Below are positions 7,849 to 16,355 of a DNA stretch of 64,000 nucleotides, piece after piece. The notes below the pieces were generated by a model, which saw only the letters and a list, made by a program, of their open reading frames with translations, was not told the origin of the DNA and did not search any database. Position 1 is the stretch's first letter, and each line of letters starts with the position of its first letter. The position numbers were made by a program, and so were the translations under genes. Source of the DNA: Mannheimia varigena (GTDB lineage: Bacteria; Pseudomonadota; Gammaproteobacteria; Enterobacterales; Pasteurellaceae); NCBI RefSeq assembly GCF_013377235.1, contig NZ_CP016226.1:868001-932000 (forward strand). Direction: 5' to 3'.

Positions 7849-9033
7849 ATGAAATCTACAGATATTGCTATTATTGGTGGTGGCATGGTTGGACTTGCAC
7901 TTGCAGGACTACTAAAAGATACCCACTGCCAAATTAAAATTATTGAAAGAAACACACCTAAGTTTGATCCAACTGCTACTTACCACCGTGTAAGTGCCAT
8001 CAATGCCAGCAGTCAACAAATTCTCGAACAAATTGGTGCATTCCAACAGATTCCGGAGTATCGATTATCCCCTTATAACGAAATGTTTGTGTGGGAAAAA
8101 GATAGTTTTGCTAATATCCATTTCGATAATAATGATGCGGAAATTAAGCAATTAGGCTTACCACAACTGGGGTTTATTCTTGAAAATGCCGTTATTCAGC
8201 ATACACTTTGGCAACAAGTATTACGGCAATCAAATGTTGAATATATTTCTGCAACACCTCAAACTTTAGGCATTAGTGAAAATGGTGCATTTTTAACGTT
8301 AGACAATGGAGAAATGATCTCTGCTAAATTAGTGGTGGGTGCTGATGGGGCAAATTCTTGGGTACGTAATCAAACTAAAATTCCACTCACAAGTAAAGAC
8401 TATCAACATACCGCTTTAGTTTGCAATGTTAAAACCACAGAAAAACACGGTAACACAGCTCGCCAAATTTTTGCCGAAGACAGTATTCTAGCCTTTTTGC
8501 CAATGGCAGATAAGAATCTCTCCTCTATTGTTTGGTCACTTGCCCCTGAGAAAGCAGAAACATTAAAAAATTGCAGTGAACAAGAATTCAATAAAACATT
8601 GAGCATCGCATTTGATAACCGACTTGGCTTATGTGAAGTACAAAGTTTGCGTGAAATTTACCCGCTTACCGCTCGTTTTGCTCGTAATTTTGCTCAATCT
8701 CGTATTGCATTGATTGGTGATGCTGCTCACACTATTCACCCGCTCGCAGGACTTGGGGTCAACTTGGGCTTTGCGGATGCTAAAAAATTGGCAGATGAAA
8801 TCAAAAAACATTTCATTAACGAAGAAGATATTGGTGAATACCGCCACTTACGCCAATTTGAGCGTACTCGCAAAGCTGAAGCAATGAAATTATTAGCAAC
8901 TATGGAAGGGCTAAAAGAGCTGTTTAACGGCAATAACCCAATTAAAAAATTAATAAGAGGTGTTGGACTAAGTATGACTAACCAACTTCCTTTTGTTAAA
9001 AAGTTACTGATTCAGCAGGCTATCTATTTATAA
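7849..9033 (+). CDS. UbiH/UbiF/VisC-family FAD monooxygenase
   Basis: This 394-residue flavoprotein hydroxylase has an N-terminal dinucleotide fold (IAIIGGGMVGLALAGLL, residues 5-21), the middle LVVGADGANSWVR motif and the C-terminal FAD motif GDAAHTIHPLAGLGVNLGF near residue 287. Members hydroxylate the ubiquinone or demethylmenaquinone ring precursor at the membrane. Which ring position (UbiF, UbiH or UbiI) cannot be settled by eye; overall resemblance is slightly greater to UbiF/VisC. The start is set at ATG 7849 (MKSTDIAIIGGG), because the ATG at 7816 would read through USS sequence. Confidence 0.88.
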   Translation: MKSTDIAIIGGGMVGLALAGLLKDTHCQIKIIERNTPKFDPTATYHRVSAINASSQQILEQIGAFQQIPEYRLSPYNEMFVWEKDSFANIHFDNNDAEIKQLGLPQLGFILENAVIQHTLWQQVLRQSNVEYISATPQTLGISENGAFLTLDNGEMISAKLVVGADGANSWVRNQTKIPLTSKDYQHTALVCNVKTTEKHGNTARQIFAEDSILAFLPMADKNLSSIVWSLAPEKAETLKNCSEQEFNKTLSIAFDNRLGLCEVQSLREIYPLTARFARNFAQSRIALIGDAAHTIHPLAGLGVNLGFADAKKLADEIKKHFINEEDIGEYRHLRQFERTRKAEAMKLLATMEGLKELFNGNNPIKKLIRGVGLSMTNQLPFVKKLLIQQAIYL

Positions 9034-9173
9034 ATGTAAATAAATTTTAAATAGCGTAAAGATTTTTGATTTTATGAACTAATACCGTGATCGCTTGTCT
9101 ATTTATTGGTACAATGAGCGCCCCTATTTAGCCTCTGGGGTTTTACTTTCATATTCTTTAAGGAATCATTTTA

Positions 9174-9746
9174 ATGAACAAATTTACAAAAATTAGTGCA
9201 ACCGCTTTAGTCGCTTTATTCTTAGCCGCTTGTGAAAAACCAGCTCAAAAAACAGCTGAAACTGCACCGGCAGCAACAACTGAAACACAAGCAGCAACTA
9301 CAGCAGCAAAACCAGCTGAAATGACGGAAGTTGCAGCGCCAACTGAAGCAGCAAAAGCAGACTACCAAAAATTAGTAGCTTGGAATGCAGAGCAAGAAGC
9401 TTCCATGGCAGCAGCACAAGCTGAATTACAACAAAAATTAGCAACTCAAGATGCTAAACAAATGCAAGATGGCTTAAGTGCTTTTAGCAAAAAAGTAGAA
9501 GATACAGTAAAAAGTTTAGATGCCGTTGAAGTATCTGATACTCAGCTTAAAGAATTCAAAGAAAAAACTAAATCTGTACTTACGCTTTCAAACGAAGTAA
9601 TTTCAGAGCAAGTAAAAGCATTATCTAATCCAAACGATGAAGCAGCTAAACAAGCATTACAGCAAAAAACACAAACTTTAATTAACGCAGGTAATGAGTT
9701 ACAACAATTAAACGTTGCTTTACAACAAAGATTTGCAGCTAAATAA
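9174..9746 (+). CDS. Lipoprotein, tandem paralogue 1, unknown function
   Basis: This 190-residue protein has a lipoprotein signal peptide: MNKFTKISATALVALFLAAC with Cys20 as the lipidation site. A low-complexity Ala/Thr/Glu linker (residues 24-60) follows, then a predicted alpha-helical Gln/Lys/Glu-rich domain beginning DYQKLVAWNAEQE. The next gene matches in signal peptide (MNxFxKIS...FLxACEKPA), the DYxxxxxWxxxQE start and the EFKEKTKSVLTLSNEVI/ALKEKTLEVLSLGTQMI segment, so they are diverged tandem duplicates. I do not recognise a characterised family. A terminator lies between the two genes. Confidence 0.85.
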   Translation: MNKFTKISATALVALFLAACEKPAQKTAETAPAATTETQAATTAAKPAEMTEVAAPTEAAKADYQKLVAWNAEQEASMAAAQAELQQKLATQDAKQMQDGLSAFSKKVEDTVKSLDAVEVSDTQLKEFKEKTKSVLTLSNEVISEQVKALSNPNDEAAKQALQQKTQTLINAGNELQQLNVALQQRFAAK

Positions 9747-9763
9747 TTTAGCCCAATTAATGT

Positions 9764-9788
9764 AAGCTAGAGTGTTTTGCTCTAGCTT
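9764..9788 (+). terminator. Terminator between the two lipoprotein genes
   Basis: AAGCTAGAG (9764-9772) pairs with CTCTAGCTT (9780-9788), loop 7, followed by TTTT. Only 22 bases separate it from the next start codon, so the second gene depends on read-through or an internal promoter. Confidence 0.75.
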
Positions 9789-9810
9789 TTTTACAGACTT
9801 AAGGATAATT

Positions 9811-10476
9811 ATGAATACTTTTTCTAAAATTAGCTTATCTGCATTATTAACAGTATTTTTAACCGCTTGTGAAAAGCCTGCACCCCAAACAACTGAGCAA
9901 AAATCAGAGCAAGTACAAATTGCTGAAGTAAAAAAAGAAGAAGCAAAACCTGTTGATACAGGTGCTAGAGATTACAAAACATTCCGTGAGTGGCAAGATG
10001 CTCAAGAAAAAGCACTTAATGATACTATTCAATCTGCAGCAGATAGCTTAACTGATAAACAAAAAGCCGATTCTGCATTAATGCAAGAAACTGTTAATAA
10101 GGCATTATTGACTCAACTTGATAGTATAAAAGCAAGTGCAGAAACACTGAATATTCAAGACAGCGAAGTAAAAGCATTAAAAGAGAAAACATTAGAAGTA
10201 CTTAGTTTAGGTACTCAAATGATTGTTGAAGGTGCAAATATGGAGAAGAATCCAACACCTGAGGCACATAAAGCATTTGGAGAATTACAAGCTAAACTAA
10301 ACCAGTTAGCAGAAGAAGGGCAAAAGTTAGAAAATGTACTAAAAGATAAATATGCTCCTGAGCCAGCTCCAGCTCCAGCTCCAGCTCCAGCTCCAGCTCC
10401 AGCTCCAGCTCCAGCTCCAGCTCCAGCTCCAGCTCCAGCTCCAGCTCCAGCTCCAGCTCCAGCTCCACAGCAATAA
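9811..10476 (+). CDS. Lipoprotein, tandem paralogue 2, with Pro-Ala tail
   Basis: This 221-residue lipoprotein has a signal peptide ending in FLTAC (Cys20), a charged linker, a helical domain homologous to the preceding gene (DYKTFREWQDAQE onward) and a C-terminal (Pro-Ala) tract encoded by 17 perfect CCAGCT repeats, ending PQQ. The start is ATG 9811 with AAGGATAATT upstream; an in-frame ATG at 9772 lies inside the terminator. A Pro-Ala rod would extend about 100 angstroms and could span peptidoglycan or periplasm; that is inference. The lipobox Thr-Ala-Cys codons are themselves an exact uptake signal (9862-9870). Confidence 0.85.
   Translation: MNTFSKISLSALLTVFLTACEKPAPQTTEQKSEQVQIAEVKKEEAKPVDTGARDYKTFREWQDAQEKALNDTIQSAADSLTDKQKADSALMQETVNKALLTQLDSIKASAETLNIQDSEVKALKEKTLEVLSLGTQMIVEGANMEKNPTPEAHKAFGELQAKLNQLAEEGQKLENVLKDKYAPEPAPAPAPAPAPAPAPAPAPAPAPAPAPAPAPAPAPQQ
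10363..10464 (+). repeat. Perfect hexanucleotide tract (CCAGCT)x17
   Basis: Seventeen uninterrupted copies of CCAGCT encode (Pro-Ala)17 in the lipoprotein frame. The other frames read Gln-Leu and Ser-Ser, and all six frames are open. Slippage would change tail length without a frameshift. Confidence 0.97.
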
Positions 10477-10489
10477 TAGCCTTAAAATA

Positions 10490-10515
10490 AAAACCAGATC
10501 ACTTGATCTGGTTTT
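10490..10515 (+). terminator. Terminator after the Pro-Ala lipoprotein
   Basis: AAAACCAGATC (10490-10500) pairs with GATCTGGTTTT (10505-10515), loop ACTT, then T-rich sequence. The A-rich left side also makes it usable for the convergent ftsX transcript. Confidence 0.85.
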
Positions 10516-10555
10516 TATTTGCAATTTATTTCTAAAAAATAACCGCTTGTACTAT

Positions 10556-11491
10556 CTAGCCTCTACTGCCAATTCTAAAAATATTTCTCATCGTTGCCAC
10601 TTTTGCCGACAACCAGCCGATAAAGACACAAAGTACAATTAAGAAAAAGGCTTCGCTAAAATTTAGGCTCTTCAATTCAAATTGAACGGTGAACATATCG
10701 GTTACATATTTCACAATCCCCGTAAAGTAACTAATAGTTACCGCACTAAATAATACCGCTAATAAACTACCGAAAAAGCCGTAAATCATTCCAGTATAAA
10801 GGAATGGGCGAGCAATAAAGTGATCGGTTGCACCTAGAATTTGCTGAACTTCAATTGCAGCTTTGCTGTTCGCCACATCAGTTCTTACACTGTTTCCAAT
10901 CACTAAAAAGACGGCTAATAACATCAATAATGTACAAACAATCGCAATTCGTGCAATAAGCCAAGTTAAGGCAGTTAGTTTTTCTAACCAGCCATTATCT
11001 AAACGGACTTCCTGTACACCTTTGATTTGTTGTAAACCATTGCGTAGCTCAACCATTGCATCAGCATTATTGAAATTTGCCTTAGGTTTTAAGGTAACCA
11101 CCGCTGGCAATGGATTTTCATCTAAAATATCTAATGCTTCTCCAAAGCCTGTCCAAGAACGGAACTCTTCTAAACTCTGCTGGCGAGAAATATAATTAAA
11201 TGAATCAATTTTATCCGCTTCATAAGCTCGAATACGATCAACCACCGTATTCACATCGTGTTCAGCCAAGTTTTTGTGCAGATAAACTGTAAGCTGTGGC
11301 TCCGGATAAAACTGCGTTGCTGCAGTGTGCGTATTTTTCCATAGTAAATAACTTACCGTTGGAATCGTGAGTGAAACCGCAATCACTAATATGGTTAAAA
11401 ATGTACCTAACTTGCGTTTCATTAAATCTTGCCAAACCGCTCGTAAAGAGTAGCTGGTTTGAGCACCTAACTTGTTAAATGAACGAATCAT
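10556..11491 (-). CDS. ftsX: Cell-division ABC transporter permease FtsX
   Basis: This 311-residue protein has an N-terminal cytoplasmic stretch, a first helix near residues 33-52 (FLTILVIAVSLTIPTVSYLLW), a periplasmic domain with FNYISRQQSLEEFRSWTGF and LPAVVTLKP, then three C-terminal helices. With FtsE it forms the septal complex that activates peptidoglycan amidases through EnvC. It is last in ftsY-ftsE-ftsX, 9 bases after ftsE. Confidence 0.95.
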   Translation of the reverse strand: MIRSFNKLGAQTSYSLRAVWQDLMKRKLGTFLTILVIAVSLTIPTVSYLLWKNTHTAATQFYPEPQLTVYLHKNLAEHDVNTVVDRIRAYEADKIDSFNYISRQQSLEEFRSWTGFGEALDILDENPLPAVVTLKPKANFNNADAMVELRNGLQQIKGVQEVRLDNGWLEKLTALTWLIARIAIVCTLLMLLAVFLVIGNSVRTDVANSKAAIEVQQILGATDHFIARPFLYTGMIYGFFGSLLAVLFSAVTISYFTGIVKYVTDMFTVQFELKSLNFSEAFFLIVLCVFIGWLSAKVATMRNIFRIGSRG

Positions 11492-11500
11492 AATATTCCC

Positions 11501-12154
11501 TTAAAATTTAAGATGCCCTTGCTCTAATACCAAACACGGTTTTGGACGTTTTGATATGATATTAGTATCGTGCGTAGCAATCAGCACCGTTGTGCCTGCT
11601 TGGTTAAATTCCTCAAATAATCGGAAAATTTCAAACGAGAGTTTTTCATCTAAATTCCCTGTTGGTTCATCAGCCAATAAAAGTGTTGGACGATGTACAA
11701 TCGCTCTCGCGATATCCACACGTTGCTGTTCGCCACCAGAAAGGTGCAATGGAAGATAATTTGCTTTATCCGCAAGCCCTACACGCTCAAGAGCAATGCG
11801 AGCTTCACGTTCTACAATGGCTTGGTTCATACCTAAAATAATTAATGGAAGGGCAACATTATCTAAAATCGTTCTATCGGTTAATAAACGATAGTCTTGA
11901 TGCACCATTCCGATTTGGCGGCGTAAAAACGGTAATTCGTGATGAGAAAGACGGGTAATGTCGTGCCCGTTAAACAAAATTTGTCCGCCATTGGCACGCT
12001 CAATGCCCATAATTAATTTTAACAGCGTACTTTTCCCTGCTCCGGAATGTCCGGTAATATACGCCATTCCACCTGCTGGTAAGTGAAAATCAATGCCTTG
12101 TAAAGCAGGTTTACCGCCTTTGTAAACCTTGTTTACATTGCTAAATTTAATCAT
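11501..12154 (-). CDS. ftsE: Cell-division ATP-binding protein FtsE
   Basis: This 217-residue ABC ATPase has Walker A GHSGAGKST, Q-loop VHQDYRL, signature LSGGEQQR, Walker B LLLADEPTGNLD and switch His in ATHD. The start MIKFSNVNKVYKGG matches the family; the longer frame to 12232 lies inside ftsY and is rejected. The start codon overlaps the ftsY stop by 8 bases (AATGATTAA), suggesting translational coupling. It pairs with FtsX at the septum. Confidence 0.96.
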   Translation of the reverse strand: MIKFSNVNKVYKGGKPALQGIDFHLPAGGMAYITGHSGAGKSTLLKLIMGIERANGGQILFNGHDITRLSHHELPFLRRQIGMVHQDYRLLTDRTILDNVALPLIILGMNQAIVEREARIALERVGLADKANYLPLHLSGGEQQRVDIARAIVHRPTLLLADEPTGNLDEKLSFEIFRLFEEFNQAGTTVLIATHDTNIISKRPKPCLVLEQGHLKF

Positions 12155-13706
12155 TGTGTTCGTCCTCGTGGCTAAATAAGGCTTCGATAAATTCTTCTGC
12201 ATTAAACGGACGTAAATCTTCAATCTTCTCACCTACCCCAATAAAGCGGATAGGAATATTGAACTGATCCGCAATCGCAAAAATCACACCGCCTTTTGCC
12301 GTACCGTCTAATTTAGTTAATGTAATGCCTGTTAAGCCCACCGCTTCATTAAATAATTTTGCTTGGCTAATCGCATTCTGTCCTGTGCCTGCATCAAGGG
12401 TAAGCATAATTTCGTGCGGTGCTGTTTCATCATATTTTTTCATTACACGCACGATTTTTTTCAACTCGTCCATTAAGTTGTTTTTATTTTGTAATCTGCC
12501 TGCGGTGTCTGCAATTAACACATCAATCCCTTTTGCTGCAGCAGATTGCATTGCATCAAAAATAACTGATGCAGAATCTGAGCCCGTACTTTGTGCCACA
12601 ACAGGAATGTTATTTCGCTCCCCCCACACCTGAAGCTGCTCTACTGCTGCTGCACGGAAAGTATCCCCTGCTGCTAACATCACCGATTTCCCTTCATTTT
12701 GGAATTTACGGGCAAGTTTTCCGATAGTTGTGGTTTTACCTACACCATTCACGCCAACCATTAAAATTACATACGGTTTTTTCGGCTCAATCATCAAAGG
12801 TTGAGCAACCGGTTTTAGCACTTCGCCTAGCTCAATTTTGAGCTGTTGATAGAGCAAATCCGCATCTTTTAATTGCTGTTTGGTCGCATGTTGGGTTAAA
12901 TTATTGATGATTTTTTGCGTGGTCGGCATACCTAAATCCGCCACAAGCAACTGTTCTTCTAGCTCTTCAAATAATTCATCATCAATTTTCTTGCCACTAA
13001 AGAAATTACGGAAACCCGAACCAATGTTTTGCTTGGTTTTAATTAAGCCCTGAATTAAACGACTAAAAAAACCTCCTTGATTTGGTTTTTCTTGATATTC
13101 GTCTTGAATAACAGGCTCTTCAACTATTTCTTGAACATCTAAAATCTCTTGTTCTGTAATAGTTGGTTCTACAATATCTGCAACTAAAACAGCTTGAGGT
13201 TGCTCAGTTTGAACATCATTCACTAATTCTGCAACAACTCCCTCAGTTACTGCTTCTTCTGCTTGAGCTTCTTCTACTTGGTAAGTAACTTGCTCTTGTT
13301 CGTTGAGATCTAGCTGCTCAGTTGCAATATTTTGCAGATTTTCGACCGTTTGTTCGCCTTTTTCTTCGTCAAATGTCTGTTCAATTTTATCTTCAACATC
13401 GTCAAAGAACTCTTTTACATCCTCAACTTTTTCTTCAACAAATTCTTTGAAATCTTCAACTTTTTGCTCAAATTTCTGTTCGAGCTGATCTTGTTTTTCC
13501 TCAACATAATCTTCTAGCTGATCTGCCTTTTCTTCGATTCTATCTTCCAGATCATCTAATTTCTCAGAAAATGATTTCTCGGCTTCTGGCTCAATAATTA
13601 CAGGTTCTTCTGGTTGAATAACCTCTTGCTGAATCTCTCCCTGTTTTGCTTCATCTTTCTTACCAAATCCAAGCCAAGACCAAAAACCTTTTTTCTTCTC
13701 TGACAT
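12147..13706 (-). CDS. ftsY: Signal recognition particle receptor FtsY
   Basis: This 519-residue protein is the SRP receptor GTPase for co-translational membrane targeting. The N-terminal third (residues 1-200) is an acidic, coiled-coil-like A domain with runs of EKxDQLExxVEEK. The NG domain follows: GVNGVGKTTT near 315, DTFRAAAVEQL, DTAGR near 400, TKLDGTAKGG near 465 and GVGEKIEDLRPF at the end. The A domain is long, acidic and repetitive, as in other gamma-proteobacteria, and usually mediates membrane attachment. It heads the ftsYEX operon and is divergent from rsmD. Confidence 0.96.
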   Translation of the reverse strand: MSEKKKGFWSWLGFGKKDEAKQGEIQQEVIQPEEPVIIEPEAEKSFSEKLDDLEDRIEEKADQLEDYVEEKQDQLEQKFEQKVEDFKEFVEEKVEDVKEFFDDVEDKIEQTFDEEKGEQTVENLQNIATEQLDLNEQEQVTYQVEEAQAEEAVTEGVVAELVNDVQTEQPQAVLVADIVEPTITEQEILDVQEIVEEPVIQDEYQEKPNQGGFFSRLIQGLIKTKQNIGSGFRNFFSGKKIDDELFEELEEQLLVADLGMPTTQKIINNLTQHATKQQLKDADLLYQQLKIELGEVLKPVAQPLMIEPKKPYVILMVGVNGVGKTTTIGKLARKFQNEGKSVMLAAGDTFRAAAVEQLQVWGERNNIPVVAQSTGSDSASVIFDAMQSAAAKGIDVLIADTAGRLQNKNNLMDELKKIVRVMKKYDETAPHEIMLTLDAGTGQNAISQAKLFNEAVGLTGITLTKLDGTAKGGVIFAIADQFNIPIRFIGVGEKIEDLRPFNAEEFIEALFSHEDEHND

Positions 13707-13784
13707 ATTTTTCTCTCATTTATACTGAAAATAGACTAAACTTACATAGTTTATCAAAAAATCCTTTATTTTCCTTTAGTGAGT

Positions 13785-14375
13785 ATGAAAAAAAATCGAA
13801 ATTCTCTGCAATCTAGCCAACAAATGGGTGAAGTGCGTATTATTGCTGGGCTTTGGCGAGGTAGAAAATTACCTGTATTGAATGCAGAAGGACTACGCCC
13901 CACCACAGATCGAGTAAAAGAAACTCTGTTTAACTGGTTAATGCACGATATTGCTCACGCACGTTGTTTGGATTGCTTTGCAGGTAGTGGGGCGCTTGGT
14001 TTCGAGGCTCTTTCTCGCCAAGCACAAGCGGTCGTTTTTTTGGAAAAATTTGCAAATGCGGCTAATTTGTTGAAGAAAAATCTGCAAACTTTAAAAACGG
14101 AAAATGGTACTGTTGTTCAAACCGATACTTTGCAATATCTGTCAAACAAAAATAGCGGCGAGCCATTTGATATTGTGTTTATCGATCCACCTTTTCATCA
14201 AAACCTTGTTCCGCAAGTGCTAACCTTATTAGCTGAAAATCATTGGCTGGCAGAAAATGCCATTTTATATGTGGAAACCGAGAAAAACCACGCCCCACTC
14301 AGTTTGCCTGAAGGTTGGCAGATTTTAAAAGAGAAAACAGCGGGAATAGTGGTAAGTCGTCTAATTCAAATATAG
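13785..14375 (+). CDS. rsmD: 16S rRNA (guanine966-N2)-methyltransferase RsmD
   Basis: This 196-residue SAM-dependent enzyme methylates G966 of 16S rRNA. It shows VRIIAGLWRGRKLPV, LRPTTDRVKETLFNWL, the SAM motif LDCFAGSGALGFEALSR and the catalytic DPPF in IVFIDPPF. ATG 13785 gives the usual MKK start; GTG 13779 is an alternative two codons upstream. It is divergent from ftsY, as in E. coli. An exact uptake signal lies inside the gene at 14024-14032. Confidence 0.95.
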   Translation: MKKNRNSLQSSQQMGEVRIIAGLWRGRKLPVLNAEGLRPTTDRVKETLFNWLMHDIAHARCLDCFAGSGALGFEALSRQAQAVVFLEKFANAANLLKKNLQTLKTENGTVVQTDTLQYLSNKNSGEPFDIVFIDPPFHQNLVPQVLTLLAENHWLAENAILYVETEKNHAPLSLPEGWQILKEKTAGIVVSRLIQI

Positions 14376-14459
14376 ACTTTTGTTTTTTATAACTAAAAGA
14401 TATAAAATACAACTTATTCTACATAACATTTTTATAACAATACAATTAGAATTAAGAAT

Positions 14460-14771
14460 ATGAAAAAATTAACACCTGATGAAGCAATTGATATTGCTTA
14501 CGATATTTTCTTAGAAATGGCAGGCGAGAATTTAGATCCTGCCGATATTTTACTATTCAATCTCCAATTTGAAGAGCGTGGAGCGGTTGAAATGGTCGAA
14601 ACCCGTGATGATTGGGATCAAGAAATCGGCACATTAATCGATCCAGAAGCATTTGCGGAGGTTTGGGTTGGTTTAGTGAACGAGCAAGATGAAATGGACG
14701 ACGTATTCGCCCGTTTCTTAATTTCACACGAGGAAGAAAATCGTGAATATCACGTTGTTTGGAAAGAATAA
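14460..14771 (+). CDS. HI1450/YciU-type putative dsDNA mimic protein (DUF440)
   Basis: This 103-residue very acidic protein matches the YciU/HI1450 family: MKKLTPDEAIDIAYDIFLEM, ENLDPADILLFNLQFEERG and DDVFARFLISHEEE. The family is known for a negatively charged surface resembling duplex DNA, and HI1450 was reported to bind the nucleoid protein HU. The length is right for the family. It ends 11 bases before the flavin reductase gene, so the two may be co-transcribed. Confidence 0.9.
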   Translation: MKKLTPDEAIDIAYDIFLEMAGENLDPADILLFNLQFEERGAVEMVETRDDWDQEIGTLIDPEAFAEVWVGLVNEQDEMDDVFARFLISHEEENREYHVVWKE

Positions 14772-14782
14772 TAAGGAAAAAT

Positions 14783-15295
14783 ATGTCGAACATCGATACC
14801 TCTCAACCTATTAATGCCTCACTGCAATTTCGTGAAGCAATGGCACACTTATCATCAGCGGTCAGCATTGTTACCACCAATGGCATGGCGGGTAAGGCTG
14901 GGCTTACGGTTTCTTCAGTAAGTTCAGTAACCGATGCCCCACCAACGGTGCTTTTTTGCGTGAATAAAAATAGTCACGTTCACGATATTATCAAACAAAA
15001 CGGCAAAGTATGTATTAATGTATTAAGTCACGAACAAGAAGACATCGCCAAGCATTTTGCCGCCATTCTCGAAAGCACAATGGAAGAACGTTTTAGCTGG
15101 GATATTTGGGATAGCGGCATTGACGAACTCCCCGTGTTGCGTTCAGCGGTTTCTTCATTACAAGGCAAGATTGCCGACACACACGCTATCGGTACTCATA
15201 CTCTCTTTTTAGTCGAACTGGAACAAATTAATGTTAAGCCAAACCACGGTTTAGTCTATTTTGCTCGTCAATTTAGAAACGTGAATATCGATTAA
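14783..15295 (+). CDS. hpaC: HpaC-like NADH:flavin oxidoreductase
   Basis: This 170-residue protein has the flavin-reductase split-barrel fold, close to E. coli HpaC: LQFREAMAHLSSAVSIVTTNG, SSVTDAPPTVLFCVN, GKVCINVLSHEQEDIAKHFA, MEERFSW and AIGTHTLFLVE. HpaC supplies FADH2 to the hydroxyphenylacetate 3-monooxygenase HpaB. No hpaB lies in this window, so the partner oxygenase is elsewhere or the enzyme serves as a general flavin reductase. The start is ATG 14783 with an AAGGAAAA ribosome site. Confidence 0.85.
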   Translation: MSNIDTSQPINASLQFREAMAHLSSAVSIVTTNGMAGKAGLTVSSVSSVTDAPPTVLFCVNKNSHVHDIIKQNGKVCINVLSHEQEDIAKHFAAILESTMEERFSWDIWDSGIDELPVLRSAVSSLQGKIADTHAIGTHTLFLVELEQINVKPNHGLVYFARQFRNVNID

Positions 15296-15323
15296 CTCAA
15301 ATATATTTCACCTAAATTTGATC

Positions 15324-15348
15324 AAATCCGACTTTTTTAGTCGGATTT
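15324..15348 (+). terminator. Terminator after hpaC
   Basis: AAATCCGACT (15324-15333) pairs with AGTCGGATTT (15339-15348), loop TTTTT, followed by TTGTTG. Confidence 0.85.
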
Positions 15349-15413
15349 TTGTTGTCTAACATTTACACAGTGATAAAATTTCAGCGTTTATGTTAATCAC
15401 AAAGGAAAACGCA

Positions 15414-16292
15414 ATGGAAAACTTAATTTGCTATAAACAAATGCCAGTGTGGACAAAAGAAACCTTACCACAAATGTTCCAAGAAAAGCACAACACCAAA
15501 GTCGGCACTTGGGCAAAACTCACTATTTTAAAAGGCTCGCTCAAATACTATGAATTAACCGAAGAAGGCGATGTGGTTAAAGAAGATATTTTTGATGTCA
15601 ATCGCCAACGCCCAATGGTTGAACCACAATTATGGCACAAGGTGGAAGCTTTATCTGATGATTTAGAGTGCCAACTTTCCTTCTACTGCAAGCCTGAAGA
15701 CTATTTTGCGAAAAAATATAACCTCACAGCAACCCATTCCGAAGTGTTGAATGCGGTTAATTACATCAAAGGCGGAAAAGCCCTCGATTTAGGCTGCGGA
15801 CGAGGACGTAACTCCCTCTATCTTAACTTATTAGGCTTTGATGTAACGGCGGTGGATCACAACCAAGAGAGCGTTGATTTTCTCAACTATATGATTGAGA
15901 AAGAGCAAGCTAAAAATATTACTGCCGGCATTTACGATATTAACGAAGCAACCATCGGCAATCAAAATGGCGAATACGATCTGATTGTTTCCACGGTGGT
16001 AATGATGTTCTTAAACCGTGGCAGCATTCCTGCGATTATCGACAATATGCAGAAAAATACCAAAGTCGGTGGTTACAATCTGATTGTTTGTGCGATGAGC
16101 ACCGAAGATTACCCTTGCCCAATGCCGTTCTCTTTCACCTTTGCCGAAGGCGAACTGGCAAATTATTACAAAGGTTGGGAGTTGGTAAAATATAACGAAG
16201 ATTTAGGCCATCTGCACAAAACCGATGAATTTGGCAACCGCATTCAACTGCGTTTTGCGACAATGTTGGCGAAAAAAATCAGCGAAAATTAA
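15414..16292 (+). CDS. tehB: Tellurite-resistance SAM methyltransferase TehB
   Basis: This 292-residue protein is of the long Haemophilus type. An N-terminal cupin-like TehB domain (ENLICYKQMPVWTKETLP; HNTKVGTWAKLTILKG; WHKVEALSDDLECQLSFYCK) is fused to a class I methyltransferase with SAM motif ALDLGCGRGRNSLYL near 126 and IVSTVVMMFLNRG. In H. influenzae TehB contributes to tellurite and oxidative-stress resistance and haem use. E. coli TehB lacks the N-terminal domain. The start MENLICYKQ is preceded by AAAGGAAAACGCA. Confidence 0.95.
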   Translation: MENLICYKQMPVWTKETLPQMFQEKHNTKVGTWAKLTILKGSLKYYELTEEGDVVKEDIFDVNRQRPMVEPQLWHKVEALSDDLECQLSFYCKPEDYFAKKYNLTATHSEVLNAVNYIKGGKALDLGCGRGRNSLYLNLLGFDVTAVDHNQESVDFLNYMIEKEQAKNITAGIYDINEATIGNQNGEYDLIVSTVVMMFLNRGSIPAIIDNMQKNTKVGGYNLIVCAMSTEDYPCPMPFSFTFAEGELANYYKGWELVKYNEDLGHLHKTDEFGNRIQLRFATMLAKKISEN

Positions 16293-16300
16293 CCGCTTGT

Positions 16301-16324
16301 AGGGGCAAATTACCATTTGCCCCT
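16301..16324 (+). terminator. Terminator after tehB
   Basis: AGGGGCAAAT (16301-16310) pairs with ATTTGCCCCT (16315-16324), loop TACC. The T-run is weak. An exact uptake signal (16292-16300) abuts it and overlaps the tehB stop. Confidence 0.65.
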
Positions 16325-16355
16325 TATTCATAAGATTTCTTTTAAAATTAGCATT

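Noticed and set aside
10363..10464. CRISPR array
   Set aside because: Units are six bases in direct contact without spacers; no cas genes are present.
10339..10642. Overlapping open frames in the repeat region (Trp-Ser and Gln-Leu runs)
   Set aside because: They are by-products of the CCAGCT repeat being open in all six frames. They lack ribosome sites, and only the Pro-Ala frame continues a homologous protein.
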